The notes under the pieces: generated by a model | Seen by the model: only the letters and a program-made list of their open reading frames with translations | Databases searched by the model: none | Told to the model about the DNA's origin: nothing | Shown: in pieces, positions 38,656 to 47,257 of the stretch | Numbering within the stretch: position 1 is the first letter of the stretch | How the letters are laid out: every line of letters starts with the position of its first letter | Origin: Rhodospirillales bacterium | GTDB lineage: Bacteria > Pseudomonadota > Alphaproteobacteria > Rhodospirillales > WMHbin7 | DNA: 64,000 bases | Reading direction: 5' to 3' | NCBI GenBank assembly: GCA_016214125.1 | Contig: JACRPC010000013.1 | Span: forward strand, 16,601-80,600 | Translations under genes and position numbers: made by a program

Positions 38656-39561
38656 ATGGAAAAGGGGGCGACGATGCCGAGGACCAAGGCCGAGCAGGCG
38701 ATCCATGAAGCGGAGACCCACCTGATGGCGGGCGACTACCAGCCGGCGCGCGAGGCTTATCGGCGGTCACGGCTGTTCTTCCACGAGGCGGGCGACGGCG
38801 GCGGCGAGGTCGAGGCGTTGATGGGTCTGGCCGATGTCGAGCGTCTCTTGGAGCATGACGACACGGCGCGCGATCTTCTGGTCGAAGCCCGCGCCCTGCT
38901 GGCCGGCATGGGCGAACCTCTGCAAGAAGCCGAGGTGCTGCTTCGGCTGGGCGAGGTGCTGGCCGATTGCGAAAAACTCGACGAGGCCATGCAGGCCTTT
39001 GCCTCGGCGCGCGACCTCTTCGATGGCGCCGACGAGCATGAGGGCGTGGCGATGGCGCTTTTGCGCCTGGGCCACGCCGCCGTCGATGCCGGCCAGGACG
39101 ATCACGGGCTCGACCATTTCCTGGCGGCGCAGGCGGCGGCCCGCAAGGCCGAGGACGACGAGAGCGAGGCCCTGGCGCTGCGCGCCATGGCCGACATCGA
39201 ACGCCGGCTGGGCCGCACCGACCGCGCCCATCAGGCGCTTGATCGGGCGCTCGCCCTGTTCCGCCAAACCGGCGACGCCTTGGACGAAGCCGCCACCCTG
39301 GCCGAACTGGGCACCCTTCTGCGCGACACCGGCGACAAGGCGGGCGCCATCGAGACCTACCACAAGGCGGCGCATCTGTTTGCCGCCGCCGGCGATCTCG
39401 AAGGCGAGGGCACGACCTTATTGGTGGTCGCCCGGCTGGAAACCGATCGCGATCCCAAACTGGCCAAGCGGCATTACGACCACGCCATCGAACTCTTCGA
39501 GCGCGAGGGGCTGGGCGAGCTTTCCGCCCTGGCCAAGGACGAGCGCGCCCGCCTGAAATGA
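38656..39561 (+). CDS. TPR-repeat protein
   Basis: 301 residues made almost wholly of about seven TPR-like helical pairs (HEAETHLMAGDYQPAREAY, LGTLLRDTGDKAGAIETYH). No signal peptide, no catalytic motif. It overlaps the following polysaccharide deacetylase by ATGA, so it probably serves as a scaffold in the same surface-sugar pathway, which is inference from coupling. Confidence 0.75.
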   Translation: MEKGATMPRTKAEQAIHEAETHLMAGDYQPAREAYRRSRLFFHEAGDGGGEVEALMGLADVERLLEHDDTARDLLVEARALLAGMGEPLQEAEVLLRLGEVLADCEKLDEAMQAFASARDLFDGADEHEGVAMALLRLGHAAVDAGQDDHGLDHFLAAQAAARKAEDDESEALALRAMADIERRLGRTDRAHQALDRALALFRQTGDALDEAATLAELGTLLRDTGDKAGAIETYHKAAHLFAAAGDLEGEGTTLLVVARLETDRDPKLAKRHYDHAIELFEREGLGELSALAKDERARLK

Positions 39562-40397
39562 TTCCGGTCCGGACCTACGCCGCCTACATCGCCCATGGGG
39601 ATGGGCGCGCCCGCCTGCGCGCCCAATTGCGCGATCGTTTGCGTGACGGCGCCCTGCGTGTCCTCGCCCTCACCCGATCGCCCACCCGAACCAGCGGCTG
39701 GATTCGCTTTCCCTATTACCATCACGTCTTTGACGACGAGCGTAGCGGCTTCGCCCGGCAACTGGACTGGATGCGCAATGTGGGCGAGTTCTTGGCGCTC
39801 GACGATGCCGTCGCGCTCCTGCAATCGGGCCAACCCATTCCCGGCCGCTTCTTCTGCCTCACCTTCGACGACGGCTTCAAGAACGTGCTTTCCAACGCGG
39901 CGCCGATCCTCGATCGCTTCGGGGTCAAGGCCACGGTCTATGTCGCCAGCGCCTATGTCGGGCTCGATCCCCTGCGCGACCGCGAGCGTCTGCTCGGCTT
40001 TTACGATCACCGCCAACTGCTCCTGGAATTTCTCGACTGGACCGATTGCCGGGCCTGGATCGCCGCCGGGCACGCCGTCGGCTCGCACACCCATACCCAC
40101 GCCCGCCTGGCGGCGCTCGACGAGGCGGGGGTGAGCGTGGAACTCGCCGGCTCGAAAACGGCGATCGAAGGCGAGACCGGTCGGCCCTGCCAGCATTTCT
40201 GCGCCCCCTTCGGCCGGCCGGGCATCGATTACCGCTCCGAACGCGATCCCGATCTGGCGCGCCTTGCCGGCTATCGCTCCTTCGCCAGCGGCCGGCGCGG
40301 GCCGATGACGGCCGGCGGTCCGGTTTACGATTTGTCGCGCGACCATCTGCTCGCCAACTGGGGCAACCATCAGCTTCGCTATTTTCTGGGGGATTAG
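39558..40397 (+). CDS. Polysaccharide deacetylase (NodB-homology, CE4)
   Basis: 279 residues. Catalytic motif 1 is TFDDG (LTFDDGFKN) and motif 2 is SHTHTHARL, giving the Asp and two metal-binding His of CE4 esterases. APFGRPG corresponds to motif 3. It would remove N-acetyl groups from a surface or exported glycan. No signal peptide is evident, so it may act in the cytoplasm. The next acyltransferase gene starts at the following base. Confidence 0.88.
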   Translation: MIPVRTYAAYIAHGDGRARLRAQLRDRLRDGALRVLALTRSPTRTSGWIRFPYYHHVFDDERSGFARQLDWMRNVGEFLALDDAVALLQSGQPIPGRFFCLTFDDGFKNVLSNAAPILDRFGVKATVYVASAYVGLDPLRDRERLLGFYDHRQLLLEFLDWTDCRAWIAAGHAVGSHTHTHARLAALDEAGVSVELAGSKTAIEGETGRPCQHFCAPFGRPGIDYRSERDPDLARLAGYRSFASGRRGPMTAGGPVYDLSRDHLLANWGNHQLRYFLGD

Positions 40398-41489
40398 GTG
40401 AAGGGGATCGTCCGCGCCGCCCGCTTCGACGATGGCCTAGCGGCCAGCGCCTTCCTGGCCGGGCTGGGGCTGGTGCAGCCCGAGGGCGAGGCGGCGCGCC
40501 AGCACCATTGGGATCACATCTGGCGCCGGAACCCGGCCCTCGAGCGCGGCGGCGAGCGGGCCGATCTCGGCTGGCTGATCGAGGATGAGGGGCGAATTGT
40601 CGGCTTCTTCGGCAACGTGCCGCGCATCTATCGGCTGGGCGAACGAAGGCTGGTGGCCGGCTGCGCCACCCAATGGGGCGTCGATCCGCAATGGCGCACC
40701 GAAACCCGACGCCTGGCCAAGGCCTATGCCGATCAGGGCCAGGTCGATTTTCTGCTGGTGACCACCGCCAAGCGCGCCGCCTCGCGGCTGTTCCTGGAAA
40801 ACGGCTATGGCGCGGTGCCGCAGCCCGGCCTGGACAGCGTGCTTTTTTGGGTGGCCGACTCCCAAGGCTTCCTGGCGGCCGCGATGCGGCGCAAGCAATG
40901 GCCGGGTCTTCTCGCCCGTCTGGGCGCTCCCGCCTTGGCGCTGTTCGGTCTGGCGAAGCGCCGCTTCCAAGCGCCGCTCGCCGTCGAGCGGATCGGGCGC
41001 GATGGGCTGGGCGAGGAATTCGATACGTTCTTTGAACGCGTCGTTGCCGCCCGGCCCAATCGGCTGCTGGCCGAACGCGATGCCCAAACGTTGCGCTGGA
41101 GCTATCCCGATGCCGAGCGGGTCGAATTTCTGGTGGTGCGCGAAACCGGCCGGCTGCGCGGTTTCCTAGCCCTGTTCGCCGACGACGCACCCGCCATCGG
41201 CTTGAAGCGGCGCAAGGTGATCGATCTCATGGCGGAAGACGACGCCCCCCGGATCGTCGATTCCCTTTTGGCCGCCGCCTTCGCCCGCACCCGTGAGATT
41301 GGCGCGCCGGTGCTGGAGCTGGTGGGCTTGCCCGATCCGGTACGCGCGCGGGCCCGCCTGGCCGGGGCGCTCGAGCGCCGCTTCGTCTCTTGGCCGGCCT
41401 ATTACAAGCCCTTGGCCGAAGGGCTGGCGCTCGATGCCGAATCGGCCTGGTACCTTTCCGGTCTCGATGGCGACGCGACGCTTGTATAA
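40398..41489 (+). CDS. GNAT-fold acyltransferase (probably two GNAT lobes)
   Basis: 363 residues, GTG start directly after the deacetylase stop. The first lobe has GRIVGFFGNVPRIYRLG and WGVDPQWR leading to ARLFLENGY-like SRLFLENGYGAV, typical of acetyl-CoA-binding GNAT strands. The second lobe (about 215-345) ends in LRGFLALFADD and EIGAPVLELVGL. Paired with a deacetylase it could re-acylate the exposed amine on a glycan. This is inference; the substrate is unknown. Confidence 0.65.
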   Translation: MKGIVRAARFDDGLAASAFLAGLGLVQPEGEAARQHHWDHIWRRNPALERGGERADLGWLIEDEGRIVGFFGNVPRIYRLGERRLVAGCATQWGVDPQWRTETRRLAKAYADQGQVDFLLVTTAKRAASRLFLENGYGAVPQPGLDSVLFWVADSQGFLAAAMRRKQWPGLLARLGAPALALFGLAKRRFQAPLAVERIGRDGLGEEFDTFFERVVAARPNRLLAERDAQTLRWSYPDAERVEFLVVRETGRLRGFLALFADDAPAIGLKRRKVIDLMAEDDAPRIVDSLLAAAFARTREIGAPVLELVGLPDPVRARARLAGALERRFVSWPAYYKPLAEGLALDAESAWYLSGLDGDATLV

Positions 41490-41511
41490 TGGCCTCAGTG
41501 GCTTTTATGCG

Positions 41512-41612
41512 CCCCTCAGTCGCCGGGCGCTCGCGTGCCGCTCGCTTGGCTCTCGCCGCATAAGCGGCGCGGCGGCCTTGCCGCCGTGGGCATGAAGCCC
41601 CTCAGTCGCCGG
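41512..41612 (-). repeat. Inverted copy of the 87-base dispersed repeat, plus start of a second copy
   Basis: 41512-41597 closely matches the reverse complement of the 35047-35319 unit over its whole 86 bases (shared core CCTCAGTCGCCGGGCGCTCG ... CGGCGGCCTTGCCGCCG). The first 15 bases of a second copy follow at 41598-41612. It fills most of the 130-base gap between the convergent GNAT and gmhA-like genes. Confidence 0.85.
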
Positions 41613-41623
41613 AGGCACGCCGG

Positions 41624-42205
41624 CTAACCCTTCCAGCCCATGGCGAGGTCGAGGATGGCGTGCAAGAGCGTCATGTGCAGGATTTCGACGAACCCGTATT
41701 CGCCCGAATCGACGTAGAAATTGAGATCGCCCAGGCGGCGCAGCGGGTTGTCGGGGGTAAAGCCGGACAGGGTGATCACCCCGATTTGCCGGGCGCGGGC
41801 GGTTTCGACCGCCTTCAGAATGTCGGGGGAGCGGCCCGAGCTGGAAATCGCCACCAAGAGATCGCCCAAGCGGCCATGGAATTCGATCTGCTTGGCAAAG
41901 ACGTTCTCGAACCCCAGATCGTTGCCCAGACAGGTGAGCGCCGCGCCGTCATTGAGGGCCAGCGCCCGCAGATTGCCGTTCTTGGAATAATCGATGGCCA
42001 AATGGCTGGCGATGCCGGCGCTGCCGCCATTGCCGATGAAAAGGAGGGTGTTGCCCCGCGCGTGGGTGGCCCGCGCCAGCGCCTGGCCGTCGCCGATCGC
42101 TCGGGCCAGGCTGCAGGGTCCGCCGGCGCCGTCGGTGCAGGCGGTGGCGGGGCCAAGCCGGGCCAGGGTCTGGAAATAGCGGTCGATCGCCGGAATGTCG
42201 CTCAT
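41624..42205 (-). CDS. SIS-domain sugar isomerase, phosphoheptose isomerase (GmhA)-like
   Basis: About 193 residues, single SIS domain. LLFIGNGGSAGIASHLAIDY and LLVAISSSGRSPDIL are the phosphosugar-binding Ser/Gly loops of GmhA-type sedoheptulose-7-phosphate isomerases, which begin the ADP-heptose pathway. GVITLSGFTPDNPL and ILHMTLLHAI also match the family. I used ATG 42205 after GGAAGG. Together with hldD it gives two heptose-pathway steps in the window; closely related SIS isomerases with other sugars are possible. Confidence 0.78.
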   Translation of the reverse strand: MSDIPAIDRYFQTLARLGPATACTDGAGGPCSLARAIGDGQALARATHARGNTLLFIGNGGSAGIASHLAIDYSKNGNLRALALNDGAALTCLGNDLGFENVFAKQIEFHGRLGDLLVAISSSGRSPDILKAVETARARQIGVITLSGFTPDNPLRRLGDLNFYVDSGEYGFVEILHMTLLHAILDLAMGWKG

Positions 42206-42290
42206 GCCTTCCAATAACGCAGGCCGGCCTTTCCCGCAACCCTTACGCCGCCGCCGCCCGCCATGCTATCGTGGAGCCCTTGAGGGACCG

Positions 42291-43460
42291 ATGGACAAGA
42301 CCAAAAGCACCGTCGTCGTGACCCTGGCGGAAAGCCAGGAGGAAAGGGAGGCCATCTGGCGCTTCCGCTACGCCATCTATGTCGAAGAGATGGGCAAGCT
42401 GCATTTAGCCTCGGCCGATCACGGTCGGCGCTGGATTCACGACTCGCTGGACGAATCGGGTCGGCTCTACGCGGCACGGGCCGGGGGCGAGTTGGTGGCG
42501 ACCTTGCGCATCAACACCGCGGACCAATCGCCGATCCCCGAATCGATCCGCAAGGCCTATGGCCTCGAGCATTTCCGCCGCTTTCCCGCCAAGGCGCTGT
42601 CCTTCTCCTCGCGGCTCATGGTGGCGCCCGGCCTGCGCGGCTCGGCGGCCCTGCACCATCTGCTGTCCAGGGCCTATGGCGATGGGCTGGAGAGCGGCGT
42701 GCTGTTCGATTTCTGCCATTGCGCGCCGGCCCTGGTCGAGCTGTACGAGCATCTGGGCTACCGCACCTACACCGACAATTTCCTCGATTCCGATGTCGGC
42801 TACCGGGTGCCGATGGTGCTCGTTCTGCGCGACGCCGCCTTCTTGGAATCGATCCACTCGCCCTTCTGGCGCAAGCTCAAGGAACAGCCGCAGCTCTGGC
42901 AGGATTCGGGACTCACCGATTGGCTGGGCGCGCTCTTTCCGGTCTCCGAGCGGGCCACCGAATGGCGGCTCGACGAGGGGTCCTTCTGGCATTTCCTCAC
43001 CGACAAGCTCAACCCCGACCGCATCAACGCCGTGCCCTTTTTGGAAGGCTTGAGCGAGGAGGAGCGCCGGCACGTCTTGGAAAGCGGCGCCGTGCTGGCC
43101 TGCCAGCCGGGCGATTCCATCTTGCGGGCCGGCGATGTCGGCAGCGAATTGTTCGTCCTGCTGTCGGGTCTGGTGGCGGTGCGCCAATCGGCCAGCACGC
43201 GGCCCTTGGCGGTGTTCGAGCCGGGCCAGGTGTTCGGCGAGATCGCCTTCATCGCCGACATCACCCGCACCGCCGATGTGGTGGCGCTGGAAGCCAGCGA
43301 GGTGCTGGTGGTCTCCCAGGCCTATCTGCGCAAGATGATGAAGGCCTCGCCCGAGCTGGCGGCCAAGCTGCTGTTCAACCTGTCGCGCATCCTGTGCGAA
43401 CGCCTGGCCTTCAGCACCCATTCCTTGCCGACCGAGCGCGACACGCCGCCGGCCGATTGA
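42291..43460 (+). CDS. GNAT acyltransferase fused to a cyclic-nucleotide-binding domain
   Basis: 389 residues. Residues about 8-190 resemble the autoinducer-synthase/FeeM-type GNAT group (FRYAIYVEEMGK near the start; FSSRLMVAPGLRG and LYEHLGYRTY). Residues about 265-375 form a cNMP-binding beta-roll: GDSILRAGDVGSELFVLLSG and the phosphate-binding cassette FGEIAFIADITRTADV, which keeps the Glu and Arg that contact cyclic nucleotide phosphate. Suggests acyl transfer controlled by cAMP or cGMP. ATG 42291 follows TGAGGGA. Ends 18 bases before a divergent repeat element. Confidence 0.8.
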   Translation: MDKTKSTVVVTLAESQEEREAIWRFRYAIYVEEMGKLHLASADHGRRWIHDSLDESGRLYAARAGGELVATLRINTADQSPIPESIRKAYGLEHFRRFPAKALSFSSRLMVAPGLRGSAALHHLLSRAYGDGLESGVLFDFCHCAPALVELYEHLGYRTYTDNFLDSDVGYRVPMVLVLRDAAFLESIHSPFWRKLKEQPQLWQDSGLTDWLGALFPVSERATEWRLDEGSFWHFLTDKLNPDRINAVPFLEGLSEEERRHVLESGAVLACQPGDSILRAGDVGSELFVLLSGLVAVRQSASTRPLAVFEPGQVFGEIAFIADITRTADVVALEASEVLVVSQAYLRKMMKASPELAAKLLFNLSRILCERLAFSTHSLPTERDTPPAD

Positions 43461-43477
43461 TCGTCCTCGAGCGGCAT

Positions 43478-43572
43478 GCGTTTTTATTGACGCACGACGC
43501 GAAAGGCGGCCATTGCGGCCGCGGCCAAGCGCGCGGAGGCGCGCGCGCCCGGCGAGGGGCAAATAAAAAGCG
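43478..43572 (-). repeat. Divergent member of the dispersed repeat family
   Basis: A 95-base element bounded by imperfect terminal inverted repeats (CGTTTTTATT at the left, AAATAAAAAGCG at the right). Its inner sequence, read on the minus strand, is GCCCCTCGCCGGGCGC followed by an irregular CGC-rich stretch and CGCTTGGC, aligning with the cores at 35.3 and 41.5 kb. It lies in the convergent gap between the GNAT-cNMP gene and fixJ. Confidence 0.65.
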
Positions 43573-43603
43573 AGAGCCTGATGCAGACTTTCTGCATCGG
43601 GCT
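43560..43603 (-). terminator. Terminator for the FixJ/histidine kinase operon
   Basis: Perfect 8-base stem GATGCAGA-CTT-TCTGCATC, extended by AGCC/GGCT pairs, ends one base before the fixJ stop codon on the plus-strand map. On the minus strand it is followed by CTCTCGCTTTTTATTT, a good U-tract. It can also stop plus-strand transcription weakly. Confidence 0.75.
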
Positions 43604-44218
43604 TTAAGCCTCGGCCAGGCGCAGGGCCATGCGGACCAGATCGGACAGCGTGTCGGCCCTCATCTTCTCCATCACCCGGGCGCGGTGGATTTCCACCGTG
43701 CGGGCGCTGATGCCCAGCCTCTGCGCCACCAGCTTGTTCGACTGGCCCTCGACCACCAGATCCATCACTTCGCGCTCGCGCGGCGTCAGCGTGGCGTGGC
43801 GCTGGGCCAGATGTTCGGCTTCCAGGCGCGTTTGGCGCTGGCGTTCGTCGCGGTCGAGCGCCTGGCCGATGGCGGCGGTCAGCACCCGGTCCTCGAAAGG
43901 CTTTTCGATGAAATCGGCGGCGCCGCTTTTCAAGGCCCGCACCGCCATCGCCACATCGCCATGGCCGGTGATGAAGATCACCGGCAGGCCCGATCCCCGC
44001 TTTCTCAGCTCCTGCTGCAACTCGAGCCCGTCCATGCCCGGCATGCGGATGTCGGCGACCAGGCAGCCCAGCCGCTGGGCCGAGCCCGATTCCAAGAAGG
44101 GCCGGGCGCCCTCGAAACACTCGACGGAAAATCCGGCCAGCGACAGCAGGATCTGCAAGGAATCGCGGATGGCGGCATCGTCATCGACGACGAAGACGGT
44201 GGGGGCGTCAGTCGGCAT
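43604..44218 (-). CDS. FixJ-family response regulator
   Basis: 204 residues. Receiver domain with acidic pocket VVDDD, phospho-acceptor Asp in LVADIRMPGMDG, and Lys in IEKPFEDR; C-terminal LuxR-type HTH with LTPREREVMDLVVEGQSNK and ARTVEIHRARVMEKM. It activates transcription when phosphorylated by the kinase encoded just upstream, whose gene overlaps by 11 bases. No nif, fix or DctA genes are nearby to tell the regulon. Confidence 0.88.
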   Translation of the reverse strand: MPTDAPTVFVVDDDAAIRDSLQILLSLAGFSVECFEGARPFLESGSAQRLGCLVADIRMPGMDGLELQQELRKRGSGLPVIFITGHGDVAMAVRALKSGAADFIEKPFEDRVLTAAIGQALDRDERQRQTRLEAEHLAQRHATLTPREREVMDLVVEGQSNKLVAQRLGISARTVEIHRARVMEKMRADTLSDLVRMALRLAEA

Positions 44219-45845
44219 GAGGTTCCTCGGCTCGCGGTAGGGTGAAGGAAAAGGCGGCGCCTTGCGGCGCGTTGTCCTCGACCCACAGCTTTCCGCCATG
44301 GGCCTCGATGATGGTGCGGCAGATCGACAGGCCCAGACCCATGCCCTCGTCCTTGGAGCTGGCAAAGGGGGCGAAGAGGGTTTCGCGCATCTCCGGCGCG
44401 ATACCGGGGCCGCGATCGGCGACGGTGAGGGTGATGAAGCCGGCCGGTTCCGGACGGGCGGTGATGGTGACCTCGCGCTTGGTGGGCGTGCCCTCGGCGA
44501 TGGCGTCGAGCGCGTTGGCGATCAGGTTGATCAGCACCTGCTCGAGCTGCACCCGGTCCGCCCAGACCCTAGGCAGACCCGCCGGCACATCCGATTCCAC
44601 CCGCACCCGCTTGCGCCGCGCCTCGGCGGCGATCAGGTTGAGGGATTCGGCCACCGCCAGATCGAGCCGCACCGGTTCAGTTTTCAGCTCGCGCTTTCTT
44701 AGGAACTCGCGCAGATTCTCGATGATCTTGCTGGCCCGCATCGCTTGGGCGCGCGCCTTTTCCAAGACGCCCGAAGCCTCGTCGAGCCTAGGCGGCTGGG
44801 CGCTGAACAGATTCTGGCCGGCCCGCAGGTAATTGACGATCGCCGACAGGGGCTGGTTGAGCTCGTGCGCCAGGCCCGAGGCCATTTCGCCGGCCAGGGA
44901 AAGCCTTGCCATGTGGGCCAGCATCATCTGGTCCTCGCGCCGCTTGGCCTCGGCCTGGCCGCGCTCGTCGACCACGCAGCCCAGGAAAAGGATCGCCACC
45001 GCCAACACCAGCATCAGGACCTGCAGGGCCGTCACCGTGGGGGCGTCGAATTTCTTCACGGTGAGGATCGCCATCATGCCGACCTGGGTCAGCACCAACC
45101 CGGCGGCGGCGCCGCGCAAGCCCTGGCGCACCGCGATCCAGATCAGCGGCGGAAAGAGCAGATAGAAGAACTTGAACTCGTCGGTGGAATCGACGCCAAA
45201 AACGATCCACAGCACGGCGCCGATCACCAGGGTCTGCAAGCCGGTTTCCAGACCGGGTCGGGGCCAGTCGGCCAAACCGGCGCGCAGCTTGAGCAAGGTG
45301 GTGGTGAGCACCAAAATGGCGATGACATCGCCCACCCAGTAGCGCCCGACCGCCGCCCACATGTCGGTGGGAACGAGCACGCCGGAGCTGATCAGGGTGA
45401 GAATGTAGAGGCCGCCGGCGAAAATCGGGGTGATCAGGCCCACCAGGGTGAGTTTGAGAAGATCGCGCAGGCGCTCGAGCCTGAGATCACATTGGAGCAG
45501 CCGGGTCAGGATGAGTGCCGCCCCGCCATAGACTAGGCCCAGTTGCAAGGCCAGAACCAAGCCAATCCCCAGATGGGGCGCTTGGCCAAAAAAAATCCGA
45601 TCGGACGCGAAATTGGCGGCCATGACGGCCGGCCACAGACGCGGACCCTTGGCGAGCAGGAAAAACAGCGCCAGCCCGGCCGGCGGATTCCAAGGATTGA
45701 TCGCCAGTTCGGCGTAGCTGTACATGGTGCTCGACGCTTCGAGAACCATGTGAGCCAGCCAATAAAGCCCGATCGCCCCCCAGAGACCGTTGGCACGTCC
45801 CAGGGGCCGCCCATCCTTGACGAGGGTGGCAAAGGCATCGCGCAT
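44208..45845 (-). CDS. Membrane sensor histidine kinase with MASE1-like input domain
   Basis: 545 residues. The first 300 are an eight-helix membrane sensor resembling MASE1 (INPWNPPAGLALFFLL, AANFASDRIFF). Then a HisKA helix with phospho-His in GLAHELNQPLSAIVNYLRA, and an ATPase with N-box LINLIANALDAI, G1 DRGPGIAP and G2 GMGLGLSICRTI. The H-box places it with FixL/DctB-like kinases but there is no PAS or heme domain. Start ATG 45845 chosen because the membrane domain begins there; the longer frame extends across the intergenic region. Confidence 0.82.
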   Translation of the reverse strand: MRDAFATLVKDGRPLGRANGLWGAIGLYWLAHMVLEASSTMYSYAELAINPWNPPAGLALFFLLAKGPRLWPAVMAANFASDRIFFGQAPHLGIGLVLALQLGLVYGGAALILTRLLQCDLRLERLRDLLKLTLVGLITPIFAGGLYILTLISSGVLVPTDMWAAVGRYWVGDVIAILVLTTTLLKLRAGLADWPRPGLETGLQTLVIGAVLWIVFGVDSTDEFKFFYLLFPPLIWIAVRQGLRGAAAGLVLTQVGMMAILTVKKFDAPTVTALQVLMLVLAVAILFLGCVVDERGQAEAKRREDQMMLAHMARLSLAGEMASGLAHELNQPLSAIVNYLRAGQNLFSAQPPRLDEASGVLEKARAQAMRASKIIENLREFLRKRELKTEPVRLDLAVAESLNLIAAEARRKRVRVESDVPAGLPRVWADRVQLEQVLINLIANALDAIAEGTPTKREVTITARPEPAGFITLTVADRGPGIAPEMRETLFAPFASSKDEGMGLGLSICRTIIEAHGGKLWVEDNAPQGAAFSFTLPRAEEPHAD

Positions 45846-46021
45846 CGCGTTTCGAGATACCCCGCTCCCGAAAGCCCGTCCATGGAAATCGCATAGGGGG
45901 GGAACCGGATGTCCACCCAACGCCTTGTAATTTCAGAGAAGACGTTTGACTCTGGTCTCGCCTTTTGGCAGCCTAGGAACTTGAAGGCTCTCGCATGCCG
46001 ATTCTGACAAAGGCTAACGCC

Positions 46022-46306
46022 ATGACCAAGTCCGAGCTGATTGCCCGCCTGGCCGAACTCAACCCGCATCTCTACCACCGCGACGTTGAGCGGATCATCA
46101 CCACCATCTTCGATGAAATCTCGGCCGCCCTGGCGCGCGGAGATCGGGTGGAGCTGCGCGGCTTCGGCGCCTTTTCGGTCAAGCAGCGCGACGCCCGCCA
46201 GGGTCGCAATCCGCGCACCGGCCAATCGGTGTCGGTGACGTCGAAGCACGTTCCCTTCTTCCGCACCGGCAAGCAATTGCGCGAGCGCCTGAACACCGCC
46301 ACCTAG
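46022..46306 (+). CDS. ihfB: Integration host factor beta subunit
   Basis: 94 residues, HU/IHF fold. [33 protein letters not shown] is split here only for reading; the beta arm GRNPRTGQ and the C-terminal [15 protein letters not shown] are IHF-beta-like. It bends DNA at specific sites with IHF-alpha. ATG 46022 lies after AAAGG; an in-frame upstream ATG at 45995 is less likely. TTGACT at 45946-45951 could be its -35 but no clear -10 follows. The usual upstream rpsA is absent. Confidence 0.9.
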   Translation: MTKSELIARLAELNPHLYHRDVERIITTIFDEISAALARGDRVELRGFGAFSVKQRDARQGRNPRTGQSVSVTSKHVPFFRTGKQLRERLNTAT

Positions 46307-46318
46307 GCGGTTCGGATC

Positions 46319-46537
46319 ATGCGCCTTCTCACTTGGCTGATCGGCCTGCCGCTGGCGGCCGTGGTGGTGGCCTTCGCCGTTGCCAACCGCGACCCGGTGG
46401 TGGTGGTGCCCTGGCCGCTGCCCTTCGAAATCGAGATGCCGGTCTATCTTCTGGCGCTGGGCGCGTTGGCGTTGGGGCTGCTGGTCGGCATGGTCTGGGG
46501 CTGGGCGCGCGGCCGGTACGGTCGGCGGGCGGCCTGA
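46319..46537 (+). CDS. LapA-domain (DUF1049) small membrane protein
   Basis: 72 residues with two membrane helices and the NRDPVVVVPWPLPFEIEMP segment that marks LapA/DUF1049 proteins, which usually follow ihfB and work with LapB in LPS-synthesis control in gammaproteobacteria. LapB is not present here. It ends directly at the pyrF start codon. Confidence 0.8.
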   Translation: MRLLTWLIGLPLAAVVVAFAVANRDPVVVVPWPLPFEIEMPVYLLALGALALGLLVGMVWGWARGRYGRRAA

Positions 46538-47257
46538 ATGAAACCCGGCAATCCGATCCTGGTGGCGCTCGACACGCCCGATCCCCAGGCGGCGCTGCGC
46601 CTGGCCAAAAAGCTGGCGGGACGGGTGGGCGGCGTCAAGCTGGGCCTCGAATTCTTCGCCGCCAACGGCCCCGATGGAGTGCGCCGGATCGCCGAGCTTG
46701 GCCTGCCGGTCTTTCTCGATCTCAAATTCCACGACATTCCCAACACCGTGGCGGGCGCGCTCCGCTCGGTGGCGCCGCTGGCGCCCCTGATGGTGAACGT
46801 CCACGCCCAGGGCGGTTTGGCGATGATGCAAGCCGCCCGCGAGGCCGCCCACGAGGCGGCGGCGAAACTCGGCCAAAGGCCGCCGATCCTTCTGGCGGTG
46901 ACCGTGCTGACCAGCTTGGATGGCGGTGCGCTCCGCCAAGCCGGGGTGGCGGGGGGCGCGGCGGCCCAGGTGCTGCGGCTTGCCAAGCTGGCGAAAAAGG
47001 CCGGGCTCGACGGCGTCGTCTGCTCGGGCCTCGAGGCCAAGGCGATCCGCTTGGCGCTCGGTCCCGATTTCGCCCTGGTCGTTCCCGGCATTCGGCCGCT
47101 TTGGGCGGCCAAGGGCGATCAGAAGCGGATCATGACGCCGGCCAAGGCGCTCAAGGTCGGGGCCGATTGGCTGGTCATCGGCCGACCGATCACCGGCGCC
47201 GCCGATCCCGCCGACGCCGCCTTGCGCATCCAAGCCGAGATCGATGGTCGCCGTTAA
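46538..47257 (+). CDS. pyrF: Orotidine 5'-phosphate decarboxylase
   Basis: 239 residues, TIM barrel. The catalytic DxKxxD segment is FLDLKFHDIPNT with upstream VKLGLEFF, and the phosphate-gripping VVPGIRPL and IGRPI loops follow. Final step of UMP synthesis. It overlaps trpF by 14 bases, an arrangement seen in other alphaproteobacteria. Confidence 0.96.
   Translation: MKPGNPILVALDTPDPQAALRLAKKLAGRVGGVKLGLEFFAANGPDGVRRIAELGLPVFLDLKFHDIPNTVAGALRSVAPLAPLMVNVHAQGGLAMMQAAREAAHEAAAKLGQRPPILLAVTVLTSLDGGALRQAGVAGGAAAQVLRLAKLAKKAGLDGVVCSGLEAKAIRLALGPDFALVVPGIRPLWAAKGDQKRIMTPAKALKVGADWLVIGRPITGAADPADAALRIQAEIDGRR

Noticed and set aside
44208..45845. Histidine kinase considered as an oxygen sensor FixL
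   Set aside because: No PAS domain or heme-binding His is visible; the input is a multi-helix MASE1-like membrane domain.
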